Assembly (NCBI GenBank): GCA_032622095.1
Contig: CP136061.1
Coordinates: forward strand, 252,353,582 to 252,417,581
DNA length: 64,000 nt
Direction of reading: 5' to 3'
From: Siphonodentalium dalli
Lineage: Eukaryota; Mollusca; Scaphopoda; Gadilida; Siphonodentaliidae
Made by a program: the position numbers and the translations under genes. This document shows, piece after piece, positions 35,766 to 44,308 of the stretch. The notes under the pieces were generated by a model that saw only the letters and a program-made list of their open reading frames with translations, was not told where the DNA came from and did not search any database. Position 1 is the first letter of the stretch, and every line of letters begins with the position of its first letter.

Positions 35766-36388
35766 CTTTGAATGTAGAATAAGTCTGAAGATCCGTCTTG
35801 AACATATATCACGATTGCGCGGGCGGTAGAGAAAGCACATAATACTTTGACGTTAAAATGACAAATGCTCCCTGACGTTGTGTTTCTTTTCAGTGCATTA
35901 TCTGTTAGTTTCACCATTTCGATATGATATAGATTAAATTCATGATAGTATATGCAATTAATTAAGATATTTTAACATATGAATTCATCTTCGTTCATAA
36001 ACGATGACCAAGTAAAGTTATCAATTGTAATGATGAAGAAAAATGTTCAGTATGTTTTCTTGTGTTCAGTTTTATGTATAAAATATGTACATTTCCAAAA
36101 CCAAAAACTAGAAAAACATTCCATATTTGCCTAACGAGGTAACAAATATATCAATCATGTGTACCAAATAATAGATAATGATCTAACGAAATTAAAAACA
36201 TTTGTTTGATCGCTATGCAATAATGATCAAGAAAAATATGCATGCTGATCCGTCTCTGAAAAAACACAACGCCAGGAAACATTTGTCAATTTTAACGTCA
36301 ATGCGACATGTGATTTCATTGACGCCCGTGTCAAATGTATAAAAATATTTTCGAATTTGATCAACGTTACATTGCATTGCTATCAAAG
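35766..36388. promoter_or_regulatory. Bidirectional promoter region 1 of the accessory genes
   Basis: AT-rich sequence between divergent starts at 35,765 (minus) and 36,389 (plus). It is about 90% identical by eye to 37,364-38,259, apart from an internal duplication there. A TATA box TATAAAAA (36,338-36,345) follows TTGACGCCCGTGTCAAATG and lies about 45 nt before the plus-strand ATG. On the minus side CACGATTGCGCGGGCGGTAG, just upstream of the start, is conserved in both copies. Confidence 0.7.
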
Positions 36389-36877
36389 ATGGATCCGTTA
36401 ACAGAATTTCTTCAGAGTGAGATATACAGTAATCCTGTTGTACAGAATACATATGCGGCACCACAGTCAACAGGCCAAGCTAATACGACAATGACTATAG
36501 GTGGAGATACACTCATTTTAAAAGCGATTTTAGATGAACTGAGATGTCTTCGCAGGGATATTGACGTGAAAACACAAGTAACGCATCAAGAAGTAAAAGT
36601 GAATCTTCGTTTCGTTGCAGAAGAGATAGATATACCAATCAGGGTTCATGATGTTCAGAGATCGAAAGAACAGAAACAGATCAAAAAAGAAAAAATATTA
36701 TCGGCGAAAGAAAAAGAACCTAAAAGTATCATGAAGCCTTCTACTGAGACAAAAGTCAGATTTCGTCTTCCTTGTAAAGAATCTAAAGATACAGAGAAAA
36801 GTGATGAATTCGCAAAAGCTATTGGTTCTCATGGGAAAGATATGTCAAGATATAAGAAAAACACAAAACGATGTTAA
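36389..36877 (+). CDS. Maverick accessory gene B, unknown 162-residue protein
   Basis: The protein starts MDPLTEFLQSEIYSNPVVQN. I chose this ATG over the one at 36,335 because the earlier one precedes the TATA box at 36,338. Residues ~45-90 are predicted helical (LILKAILDELRCLRRDIDVK). The C-terminal half is very Lys/Glu-rich (KEQKQIKKEKILSAKEKEPK), with a possible nuclear localisation signal at the end. No catalytic motif is recognised. It is divergent from gene A and followed 22 nt after the stop by a histone-type stem-loop. It occupies the same cassette position as gene D but has no obvious sequence similarity to it. Confidence 0.65.
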   Translation: MDPLTEFLQSEIYSNPVVQNTYAAPQSTGQANTTMTIGGDTLILKAILDELRCLRRDIDVKTQVTHQEVKVNLRFVAEEIDIPIRVHDVQRSKEQKQIKKEKILSAKEKEPKSIMKPSTETKVRFRLPCKESKDTEKSDEFAKAIGSHGKDMSRYKKNTKRC

Positions 36878-36899
36878 AGTCAGATGATAATTTTAAAAC

Positions 36900-36915
36900 G
36901 GCCCTTTTCAGGGCC
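36900..36915 (+). terminator. Histone-type mRNA 3' stem-loop 2
   Basis: AAAACGGCCCTTTTCAGGGC followed by CACACA, 22 nt after the stop of accessory gene B. Stem GGCCCU/AGGGCC, loop UUUC. About 100 bp of following sequence (CCCAAAAGGTTACTCTTTCA and beyond) is conserved after stem-loop 4. The stretch 36,985-36,990 then carries AATAAA on the minus strand with no gene attached, a remnant of the duplicated module border. Confidence 0.85.
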
Positions 36916-37126
36916 ACACACATTTCCCAAAAGGTTACTCTTTCATTGCTGAAAAAATCAAAAACACGATTGTTCAATTTATATTTTATTCAACAACAAA
37001 TATTTGCAAGTATATTTTGTTTTAAATTATTCGTGGCGTGATTTTTTCAAAACAAAACATAGGGTACAAAGAACATTATTAGTTATTAAGCAATGCTAAA
37101 AGTTTTTCTTTTTGAAAAAATTGGTT

Positions 37127-37170
37127 GGTCCTGAAAAGGACCGTTTTTGTTTTTGGCCCTGAAAAGGGCC
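37127..37170 (-). terminator. Tandem histone-type 3' stem-loops 3a and 3b
   Basis: Two minus-strand stem-loops: GGCCCTTTTCAGGGCC at 37,155-37,170 and GGTCCTTTTCAGGACC at 37,127-37,142. In the second, a C-to-T change on one side is matched by G-to-A on the other, so the stem is preserved by compensation. The first begins 13 nt after the stop of accessory gene C. An ACCAACCA tail and an AAAAAGAAAAAC purine tract follow the second. Confidence 0.85.
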
Positions 37171-37183
37171 GTTTTGTATGGCA

Positions 37184-37363
37184 TCAAAGTTCACGCCACG
37201 ATTTTCTTTTGCTTTTGTTCCAACGCTGTTGTTTTTTGCATATTTGCATAACCAGTTTTGCACTGGCGGTTACTTCTTTTGCGTGTCCGGCCCGCATTAT
37301 CTGGGGTGTTAGCCCTATCGTTCCTCTTAGTATAGACATCAACGGTTCGGGGATTTCGGACAT
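37184..37363 (-). CDS. Maverick accessory gene C, small basic protein (59 residues)
   Basis: Reads from ATG at 37,363 (MSEIPEPLMSILRGTIGLTP) to TGA at 37,184. I prefer this frame to an overlapping 66-codon frame at 37,191-37,391 because its start context CATTCAAAGATG is the same as that of accessory gene A, and because its stop lies 13 nt before a stem-loop. The last 20 residues are strongly basic with Trp (KKQQRWNKSKRKSWREL). Too short for a family call. It could be a nucleic-acid-binding or membrane-active peptide; that is inference. Confidence 0.55.
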   Translation of the reverse strand: MSEIPEPLMSILRGTIGLTPQIMRAGHAKEVTASAKLVMQICKKQQRWNKSKRKSWREL

Positions 37364-38259
37364 CTTTGAATGCAGAATAAAAATTGTTCACGGCCGTGTT
37401 TGAACATATATCACGATTGCGCGGGCGGTAGAGAAATCACATGTCACGTTGGCATTAAAAATGACAAATGTTTCCGGGCGTTGTGTTTCTTTACAGTGCA
37501 TTATCTGTTAGTTTTACTATTTCGATATGTTATAGATTAAATTCATGATAGTATATGCAATTAATTAAGATGTTTTAACATATGAATTCATCTTCGTTCA
37601 TAAACGATGACCAAGTAAAGTTATCAATTGTAATGATGAAGAAAAATGTTCAGTATGTTTCTTGTGTTCAGTTTTTATGTATAAAATATGTACAATTCCA
37701 AAACCAAAAACTAGAAAAACATTCCATATTTGCCTAACGAGGTAATAAATATATCAATCATGTGTACCAAATAATAGATAATGATCTAACGAAATTAAAA
37801 ACATTTGTTTGATCGCTATGCAATAATGATCAAGAAAAATATGCATGTTGATCCGGTTCTGAAAAAACACAACGTCAGGAAATATTTGTCAATTTTAACG
37901 CCAAAGTATTATGTGATTTCATTGACGCCCGTGTAACAATCTTGTGTTCAGTTTTATGTATAAAATATGTACAATTCCAAAAACAAAAACTAGAAAAACA
38001 TTCCATATTTGCCTAACGAGGTAATAAATATATCAATCATGTGTACCAAATAATAGATAATGATCTAACGAAATTAAAAACATTTGTTTGATCGCTATGC
38101 AATAATGATCAAGAAAAATATGCATGTTGATCCGGTTCTGAAAAAACACAACGTCAGGAAATATTTGTCAATTTTAACGCCAACGCGACATGTGATTTCA
38201 TTGACGCCCGTGTCAAATGTATAAAAATATTTTCACTTTTTCAGTGAACTTCATTCATT
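37364..38259. promoter_or_regulatory. Bidirectional promoter region 2, with internal 280-bp duplication
   Basis: Second copy of the promoter region between divergent accessory genes. A segment starting CTTGTGTTCAGTTTT occurs twice in tandem (about 37,660-37,937 and 37,940-38,216). The first copy stops at GACGCCCGTGTAACAA and lacks the TATA box. The second continues to TATAAAAA (38,220-38,227), about 33 nt before the ATG of gene D. The segment thus exists three times counting 36,059-36,345. Confidence 0.75.
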
Positions 38260-38622
38260 ATGCCGTCGTTAAAGAAATTTATCAAGAAGTTATGGAGGAA
38301 GAGAGATTCAGAGGAGACGAAAATAAGAACATATAGGAAATGGCAGGATTCTCCTGAACAAAAGGTGGTACAGAAACAGATGCTAAGAGATTTTCTGGCT
38401 CGGCGACGACCATCGCCTGAAGTATGCGATCAAGCAATCAAGAATCAAGAATCAAGCAATCTTGATCTCGTGGAGATCTTGTCACAGATCTCGAAGAAAG
38501 ATCTGTGCAATGCAGCAATTGACAGCTTCGCTCAGGCTGCTGCGGCGCACAGATCAAATCCTACTTGGTCTGTGACAATTAATCCCAACGGGATATATCC
38601 TGATTTGGCAGAATTTTTATGA
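38260..38622 (+). CDS. Maverick accessory gene D, unknown 120-residue protein
   Basis: The protein begins MPSLKKFIKKLWRKRDSEET, a basic amphipathic N-terminal helix. A charged middle and a helical segment around residues 65-95 (LVEILSQISKKDLCNAAIDS) follow, ending NGIYPDLAEFL. The start is supported by TATAAAAA 33 nt upstream. A histone-type stem-loop begins 19 nt after the stop. No family recognised. The N-terminal helix could bind membranes or nucleic acid. Confidence 0.68.
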   Translation: MPSLKKFIKKLWRKRDSEETKIRTYRKWQDSPEQKVVQKQMLRDFLARRRPSPEVCDQAIKNQESSNLDLVEILSQISKKDLCNAAIDSFAQAAAAHRSNPTWSVTINPNGIYPDLAEFL

Positions 38623-38641
38623 ATTCTGTAAAAGAAAAAAC

Positions 38642-38657
38642 GGCCCTTTTCAGGGCC
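38642..38657 (+). terminator. Histone-type mRNA 3' stem-loop 4
   Basis: AAAACGGCCCTTTTCAGGGC followed by CACCCACA, 19 nt after the stop of accessory gene D. This is the best match of the set to the canonical animal histone 3' end, including the ACCCA tail. CCCCAAAAGGTTACTCTTTC follows, conserved with stem-loop 2. Confidence 0.88.
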
Positions 38658-38725
38658 ACCCACATTCCCCAAAAGGTTACTCTTTCATAGCTGAAAAAAA
38701 CAAAACACGATTGTTCAATTCATAA

Positions 38726-38731
38726 TTTATT
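38726..38731 (-). terminator. Polyadenylation signal AATAAA for the CCHC gene
   Basis: Minus-strand AATAAA about 15 nt after the stop codon at 38,747. The CCHC gene thus appears to use ordinary polyadenylation, unlike the four accessory genes that end in histone-type stem-loops. Confidence 0.6.
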
Positions 38732-38746
38732 CACACAACATAATTT

Positions 38747-39373
38747 TCAAATGTTTGTATCGATTCGTTTATCTGTTTTTGGAATGTAGAATGGTCTCAG
38801 CTTCTTTTTCTTGGAAGTTTTCTTGGAATTTTCAAAATCTGGATTTTTATCTTCAGATTTGTTCTGTGAATCATTCGTAGGATCAACAGGTCGGGGTTGT
38901 TTGAAAACATCTGATGTTGTAGACATCTCTTCAGTTTTGATATCTGCATTTTGTTCTTGTATTGTTACTGCTTGTAGACATTTTTGTATAGTTTTCACAT
39001 TTTTTTTGTCGCCGAAATCTGTTTTACAATGGAAGGACCAATGGGATTCTTGTCCGCATTTGTAACAGTAACCATATGGCGGTTTCCAATTTTTATCAGC
39101 TTTGTTTTTCTCTTGTTTCTCTTGCCATTGCATTTTGTTACAAAGTTTAAACAAATTGGCAGAGATCTGTCTCATTTCGACAAGATTATCTTGAATTTTT
39201 CTAGTCTGTGGCTGTGTAGATTTTTTTGAATCTTCTTTATGTAGCTCAATATAGCTCTCTTCAATAACTGCAGGCCTTGGTCTTTTTCTAACAATATCTT
39301 CTTCGCTGGCGGCGTCGTCTGAAACAGGTCTTTTAATTCTCTTAAACATTTTTGTCTTGAGTTTTGTCAGCAA
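38747..39373 (-). CDS. CCHC zinc-knuckle protein sharing its N-terminus with the polymerase
   Basis: A 208-residue frame from ATG at 39,373; the in-frame ATG nine codons later (39,349) is an alternative start. Residues 1-40 are identical to those of the DNA polymerase because both starts lie in one palindrome. Residues 103-116 form a C-x2-C-x4-H-x4-C knuckle (CYKCGQESHWSFHC), a single-stranded nucleic-acid-binding motif. The remainder is hydrophilic, ending in a Lys-rich stretch (SKKTSKKKKLRPF). It is read divergently from the polymerase under a mirror-image TATA box (39,430-39,437), so co-expression in the early/replication phase is likely. A role in DNA binding during replication is inference. 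Confidence 0.75.
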   Translation of the reverse strand: MLTKLKTKMFKRIKRPVSDDAASEEDIVRKRPRPAVIEESYIELHKEDSKKSTQPQTRKIQDNLVEMRQISANLFKLCNKMQWQEKQEKNKADKNWKPPYGYCYKCGQESHWSFHCKTDFGDKKNVKTIQKCLQAVTIQEQNADIKTEEMSTTSDVFKQPRPVDPTNDSQNKSEDKNPDFENSKKTSKKKKLRPFYIPKTDKRIDTNI

Positions 39374-39649
39374 AAAATATTGCGACTGGCTTCTTCGGAG
39401 TTGAAGTGTAAAGTGTAGAATTACATCTGCTTTTATAGCATTTTCATCGCGAATGCTATAAAAGCTATAAAAGCAGGTGTAATTCTACATTTTACACTTC
39501 AACTCCGAAGAAGCCAGTCGCAATATTTTTTGCTGACAAAACTCAAGACAAAAATGTTTAAGAGAATTAAAAGACCTGTTTCAGACGACGCCGCCAGCGA
39601 AGAAGATATTGTTAGAAAAAGACCAAGGCCTGCAGTTATTGAAGAGAGC
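39254..39649. promoter_or_regulatory. 396-bp palindromic divergent promoter with shared coding ends
   Basis: A near-perfect inverted repeat centred at 39,451/39,452. It covers the 5' ends of the polymerase and CCHC genes, both 5' leaders and both TATA boxes (TATAAAAG at 39,466-39,473 plus; 39,430-39,437 minus; an extra copy at 39,457-39,464). Mirror positions pair exactly (start codons 39,530 and 39,373 both map to sum 78,903). One visible mismatch lies in ACATCTGC versus ACACCTGC. The palindrome ends where the polymerase's acidic repeats begin. Confidence 0.92.
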
Positions 39650-42600
39650 GATATGGAAACTGATAAGGTAGAAAGTGAAGAGAGCTATATGGAAACTGAT
39701 GAGGCAGAAAGTGAAGAGAGCTATATGGAAACTGATAGGGCAGAAAGTGAAGAGAGCGATATGGAAACTGATGAGGCAGAAAGTGAAGAGAGCGATATGG
39801 AAACTGATAGGGCAGAAAGTGAAGAAAGTTCTAGTGATGGGCAGATTGGACGCGGTCGAAGACAGAATAGAGAAATTGGTGGGAAGAGAAAGAGAAGTCT
39901 GGCTAGAGAGCGTGTTGTGTTCAATCCAACAAAATATTTCAAAATGGAGCTGAACTCGGAGAAATTTTCCAGAAAATTTAAATCAGCATCACGACAATTT
40001 GGTGTGAAATTCGAGAAATTTACAGATCCAATCGAAAACATTCCAGAGATATTTGAGAAGTTGACAGAAGAATTGAAACAGAAATGTTCAGCAAATGAGA
40101 AGACAAGAATCAGAGTTACGATAAATCATCCAGGACTTGATATGAGCATTTTCATTCCATTCACAAAAGCCAGTGAATTGAATGGTGGGACACTCATGGA
40201 TAATATTCAAAATGTGGTTCAATCAAATGCAGCCTTTACAATTCATGACGGTGCACTCAATTTCGAAATCTTCGTTACAGATATTCCGGAAGGTGGTACA
40301 CGACACTCACTACATTATGGACCATTTGCAGACAAGAACAAGTTGACAAAAGTAAAAAGAAGTATTGTCCGGATTGAAAATGCTGATGATGTTATGTGTA
40401 TGGCAAGATCTATTGTCGTCGGAATGTGTAAGGCAGATAGTGATGGATCTGCGTGTTGGTCAAAGATATGGAAAAGAATAAGACAATCAATATACACAGC
40501 ACAAACAGATGCAGCAAAAAATCTACTCAACCGTGCTGGCATTCCACACGATACAGTTTGCAGTATCAATGAGTTCCACAAGATTCAAGAAATATTGTAT
40601 CCAGAATATGTTGTGAAAATTCACAATGAATTTGCTGGCGCTGGATTTCTATTTGAACCTGCAGAAATGTGTTCGGATAGCAAATGTGTACACATCTACT
40701 ACAACAACAATCACTTCGACACCATAACATCAATCAAAGGATTTCTAGGCACCAGCTACTACTGCGAATTCTGCGACATTGGATTCCATATGCGTGGCGA
40801 TCATCGATGCAGATTTGTTTGTGCATGCTGGTCATTGACACAGTGTAATTTCACAAATTGGGTGAAGTGTAGAACGTGTCAACGATCATTCAGAAGTAAA
40901 TCATGTTTCGACAACCATTTGAAGACGGAAGGAAAACAGAAAAGAAAAATATGTGATTTGGTTCAACTATGCAACAATTGTGATGAAGAAATTCTCATCA
41001 ATAAATCAAGCAGACATATATGTGCGGGGTTGAAGAAATGCAAACATTGCAAAGAAATCGTTGAAGCAGATCACAGGTGCTACATTCCAAAATATGAATC
41101 ACCGGAAAAGAAACCTGCAAAGATTCCATATGTATTCTTTGACTTTGAATGCAGACAAGACACAGGTGTTCATATTCCAAACTTCTGTGTTGCACATACC
41201 GCTTGTGGAGATTGCATGTGCAAACCAATCGAAGAAAAATGTGAAACATGCGGACCGGATTCCAGAGAATTTGTATTCAAGGGTGACAACGTTTTAACAG
41301 ACTTCACAAACTGGTTATTCCACCAAGATCACAAAGGATGTGTTGCAATAGCACATAATGCTCAGGGATACGATGCACAGTTTCTACTTCAAGCACTCAT
41401 ACAAAGTGGAATTCATAAACCAGAACTGATCATGAATGGAAACAAGATTCTCAGTTTAAAATGCAACAGCGTGAAAGTTATTGATTCTCTGAGTTTTCTG
41501 ATGATGCCGCTTTCAAAGTTTCCACAAACTTTTCAGCTGAATGAGATGGCGAAAGGACACTTTCCACATTGGGCGAATTCACCAAAGTTTCAAAATTACA
41601 TTGGACATTACTTGGCTTCTGATTACTACAAACCAGACATGATGAGCGTGGAAAATCGAGAGAAATTCTTTGAATGGTACAATGAGAAAATAGAAAATTA
41701 CGTGATATTCAACTTCCAAGAAGAGATGGAGAAGTACTGCAAATCAGACGTGGATATTCTTCGCCGTGGATGTGGAAAATTCAGGAAATACATATTGGAA
41801 ACAGAACAGATTGACCCGTTCATTGAGTCTATAACATTGGCGCAAGTTTGCAATTTGGCATGGAGGAAGAATTCAATGCCAGAGAAAACAATTGGAATCA
41901 TTCCAGATGGTGGATACCCATGTGCTAAAAACTATTCCATGAAAGCGATACGTTGGCTTCAACATATATCATTGTCACGTATGATAACAATCAAACATGC
42001 TTTGAATGGAGGAGAAATCAAGATTGGTGGACACTACGTCGATGGATATGAGGAAGCCACAAGAACAGTTTTTGAGATGAATGGATGTCTGTTTCATGGA
42101 TGTCCAAAATGTTACAACAACAGACAATACAAGAATCCCTATACGATGCTCACCATGGAAGAATTATATACAAGAACTCAACAGAAGAAAGATGAACTGG
42201 AAAGTCTTGGTTACAGAGTTGAATCAATTTGGGAGCATCAGATCGACGAAAGAATGAAATCGGATGTGAAATTCAAACAACAAATGGAATCTTTCTACAA
42301 ACATCGAGACCCCATTTTGCCAAGAGAAGCATTGTTTGGTGGACGTACAAATGCCATCAAATTGTACGAGGAAATTGATCAAGATTCCACAAAAGAAATC
42401 AAGTTCATCGATGTGTGTTCGTTGTATCCATTTGCAACAAATATAAATTCTACCCTGTTGGACATCCAGAAATTTTGAGCCAAGAGCAGATCGATCAAGA
42501 ACACATTAGAGACTATGCGGGGCTTGTTAAATGTACAATTTTACCACCATCGAAATTGTATATTCCAGTTCTACCGATTCATTGTAACAAGAAAATGGTT

Positions 42601-43662
42601 TTTACTCTGTGCAACACTTGTGCCATCAATGAGAACGAGGCATGTAACCATTCAGAAGAAGATCGAGCTATAACCGGAGTGTGGACCACGCCAGAATTAT
42701 TCAAAGCAATGGATGTTGGCTACAAAATACTTGATGTGTACCAAATTTGGCATTGGACAGATTGGACAGATGAAATATACAAATCCTATATCGACAAACA
42801 TCTAAAGATCAAACAGGAATGTAGTGGTTATCCATTTGGTGTTGAGACAGAAGAACAGAAGCAAAAGTTTGTACAGGATTATTATGCAGCTGAGGGTATA
42901 AAATTGGAGAACATCGAGAAGAATCCAGGAAAACGCCAAATATCTAAAATTATGATTAATTGTATATGGGGTAAGAATGCACAAAGAAATCTTATGTCAA
43001 AAACAGAGTATGTGGATAAACCATCACGTTATTTTGAATTGCTTACTAGTAACAATATAATTGTTCAAAATGTTACACTTCTTGATGGTGACAAATTCAT
43101 TCTGGTAAATTATGTTGATATTTTAGATAATATTGAACCTCATCATTCAGCAAATGTTGTTGTTGCTTCTTTTGTTACAGCGTATGCAAGATTACAATTG
43201 TATAAAGTTTAAAAAAAACTTGGAGATAGAGTGCTGTATTTTGATACAGACAGCTGTATGTATGTCAGTGATCCATCAAAGAAGAACATCAAAACTATCG
43301 AAGGAAGATTGGGGAAATGGAGCGACGAACATCCAGATGCAAAGATTGTCAAATTTGTTGGACTTGGGCCAAAGAACTACGGATATGAATACATCAAAGA
43401 TGGGAGAAGATACACCAAATGTAAGGTAAAAGGTATCACTCTTGATTACAGCACAAGTCAAAAAGTTAATTTTGAAACAATGGTACAATGTGTTAATGAT
43501 CGTGAAAATTTCAAAACTGTTGTTGAGTATCCTTCCAGAATTAAAAGACAAAAGTACCATCAACTGATTAGTGAGTGTCAAACCAAAACTTTCAGATCGG
43601 TGTACACAAAACGAAAACTCGTCAATGGTATTCATACATATCCATACGGATGGAGATGTTGA
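39530..43662 (+). pseudogene. polB: Protein-primed family B DNA polymerase, two frameshifts
   Basis: Replicates the element's linear DNA. In order: a basic N-terminus shared with the CCHC gene; five 12-residue acidic repeats (ESDMETDEAESE type, residues ~38-97); a Cys/His-rich region at ~409-525; 3'-5' exonuclease motifs FDFEC (~537), AHNAQGYD (~607) and YCKSDVDI (~735). Polymerase motif A (DVCSLYP) lies at ~959. The first frame then runs to a stop at 42,478, while coding continues in a second frame overlapping from 42,415. That second frame holds motif B (KIMINCIWGKNAQR) and stops at 43,212. A third frame, open from about 43,213, carries motif C (YFDTDS) and ends at 43,662 in THPYG-like residues. 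The second shift lies at an eight-A run (43,212-43,219). The breaks separate motif A from B and B from C, so the protein is inactive unless they are sequencing errors or recoding sites. Confidence 0.95.
39641..39820 (+). repeat. Five 36-bp coding repeats in the polymerase N-terminus
   Basis: Five in-frame units starting at 39,641, 39,677, 39,713, 39,749 and 39,785, each GAAGAGAGC(G/T)ATATGGAAACTG... They encode an acidic 12-residue repeat alternating D/Y and E/R/K. They begin within ten bases of the palindrome edge, and the divergent CCHC gene has none, so they expanded after or outside the inverted duplication. Confidence 0.9.
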
Positions 43663-43678
43663 GTCATTTCATGTCAAG

Positions 43679-44275
43679 ATGTTGGCAGGAGTAGTACCTC
43701 CAGAAATTGCTGAGAAGATTTATGGATATTTGGTGGCACAGTCAACGCTTATTCCAGAGATAAAGAAGGAATTACAAGAAGTCTGGTTTGAAAGAGAAAA
43801 GAAAGCAATACTACGATGCTGTGATGTCGGCGAATGTTTACAGAGATTGGCCTATCTTGAGTCAAGTATATCTTCTCATTTCTCTCAAAAATATATTGAA
43901 TCATTTATTAAATTCAAAACATTTTTTCTCATTGAAAAAATATCTGATTTTTGGATATTTGGTGGTGATCAACCCCATTTAGATTTAGATTTAGGAACTT
44001 TTGATGAACATGACTATATTCATTATACAAAGTATGAAGATCATTTTCCTCTTGCTGGGGGAACTTTTGAATCAGCTCCTAGGATCTATGGGTATTTGTT
44101 AACAAAAAAAATGTCAACACATGCAAAAATTCAAAACATTTTGGGGGATGATTTTTATATTTACAGAACAAAGTACAGAAGAATAGAAGACTATAATAAT
44201 TGGATTATTGAAATGTATGGAAATATTTACAGCTTTGGAGATTTCTCTTTAAGAACTAAATTCACACGTCGTTAA
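43679..44275 (+). CDS. Unknown Maverick protein (198 residues) between polymerase and ATPase
   Basis: Chosen start ATG at 43,679 (MLAGVVPPEIAEKIYGYLVA), just after the polymerase stop at 43,662. The longer frame from 43,571 only shadows the polymerase C-terminus. The N-terminal third is helical (IPEIKKELQEVWFEREKKAI). The middle and C-terminus are rich in aromatic and acidic residues (LDLGTFDEHDYIHYTKYEDH). No motif known to me. It lies 33 bp before the packaging ATPase and is probably co-transcribed with the late block. Confidence 0.65.
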   Translation: MLAGVVPPEIAEKIYGYLVAQSTLIPEIKKELQEVWFEREKKAILRCCDVGECLQRLAYLESSISSHFSQKYIESFIKFKTFFLIEKISDFWIFGGDQPHLDLDLGTFDEHDYIHYTKYEDHFPLAGGTFESAPRIYGYLLTKKMSTHAKIQNILGDDFYIYRTKYRRIEDYNNWIIEMYGNIYSFGDFSLRTKFTRR

Positions 44276-44308
44276 GTTCACTCTCTGATTAGACATCAAA
44301 GTGACAAC

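Noticed and set aside
35766-35840. Upstream extension of accessory gene A to 35,840
   Set aside because: That stretch is duplicated upstream of the other minus gene as non-coding promoter sequence.
37191-37391. 66-codon minus-strand frame as accessory gene C
   Set aside because: The overlapping 59-codon frame (37,184-37,363) shares its start context with accessory gene A, and its stop fits the stem-loop spacing; the 66-codon start lies in conserved promoter sequence.
35266-38657. GGCCCTTTTCAGGGCC hairpins as bacterial-type terminators
   Set aside because: The context is an animal genome, no consistent U-run follows, and the loop, flanks and tail fit the histone 3' stem-loop much better.
43571-43678. 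Longer start for the gene after the polymerase
   Set aside because: It only overlaps the polymerase C-terminus in another frame; ATG at 43,679 follows the polymerase stop directly.
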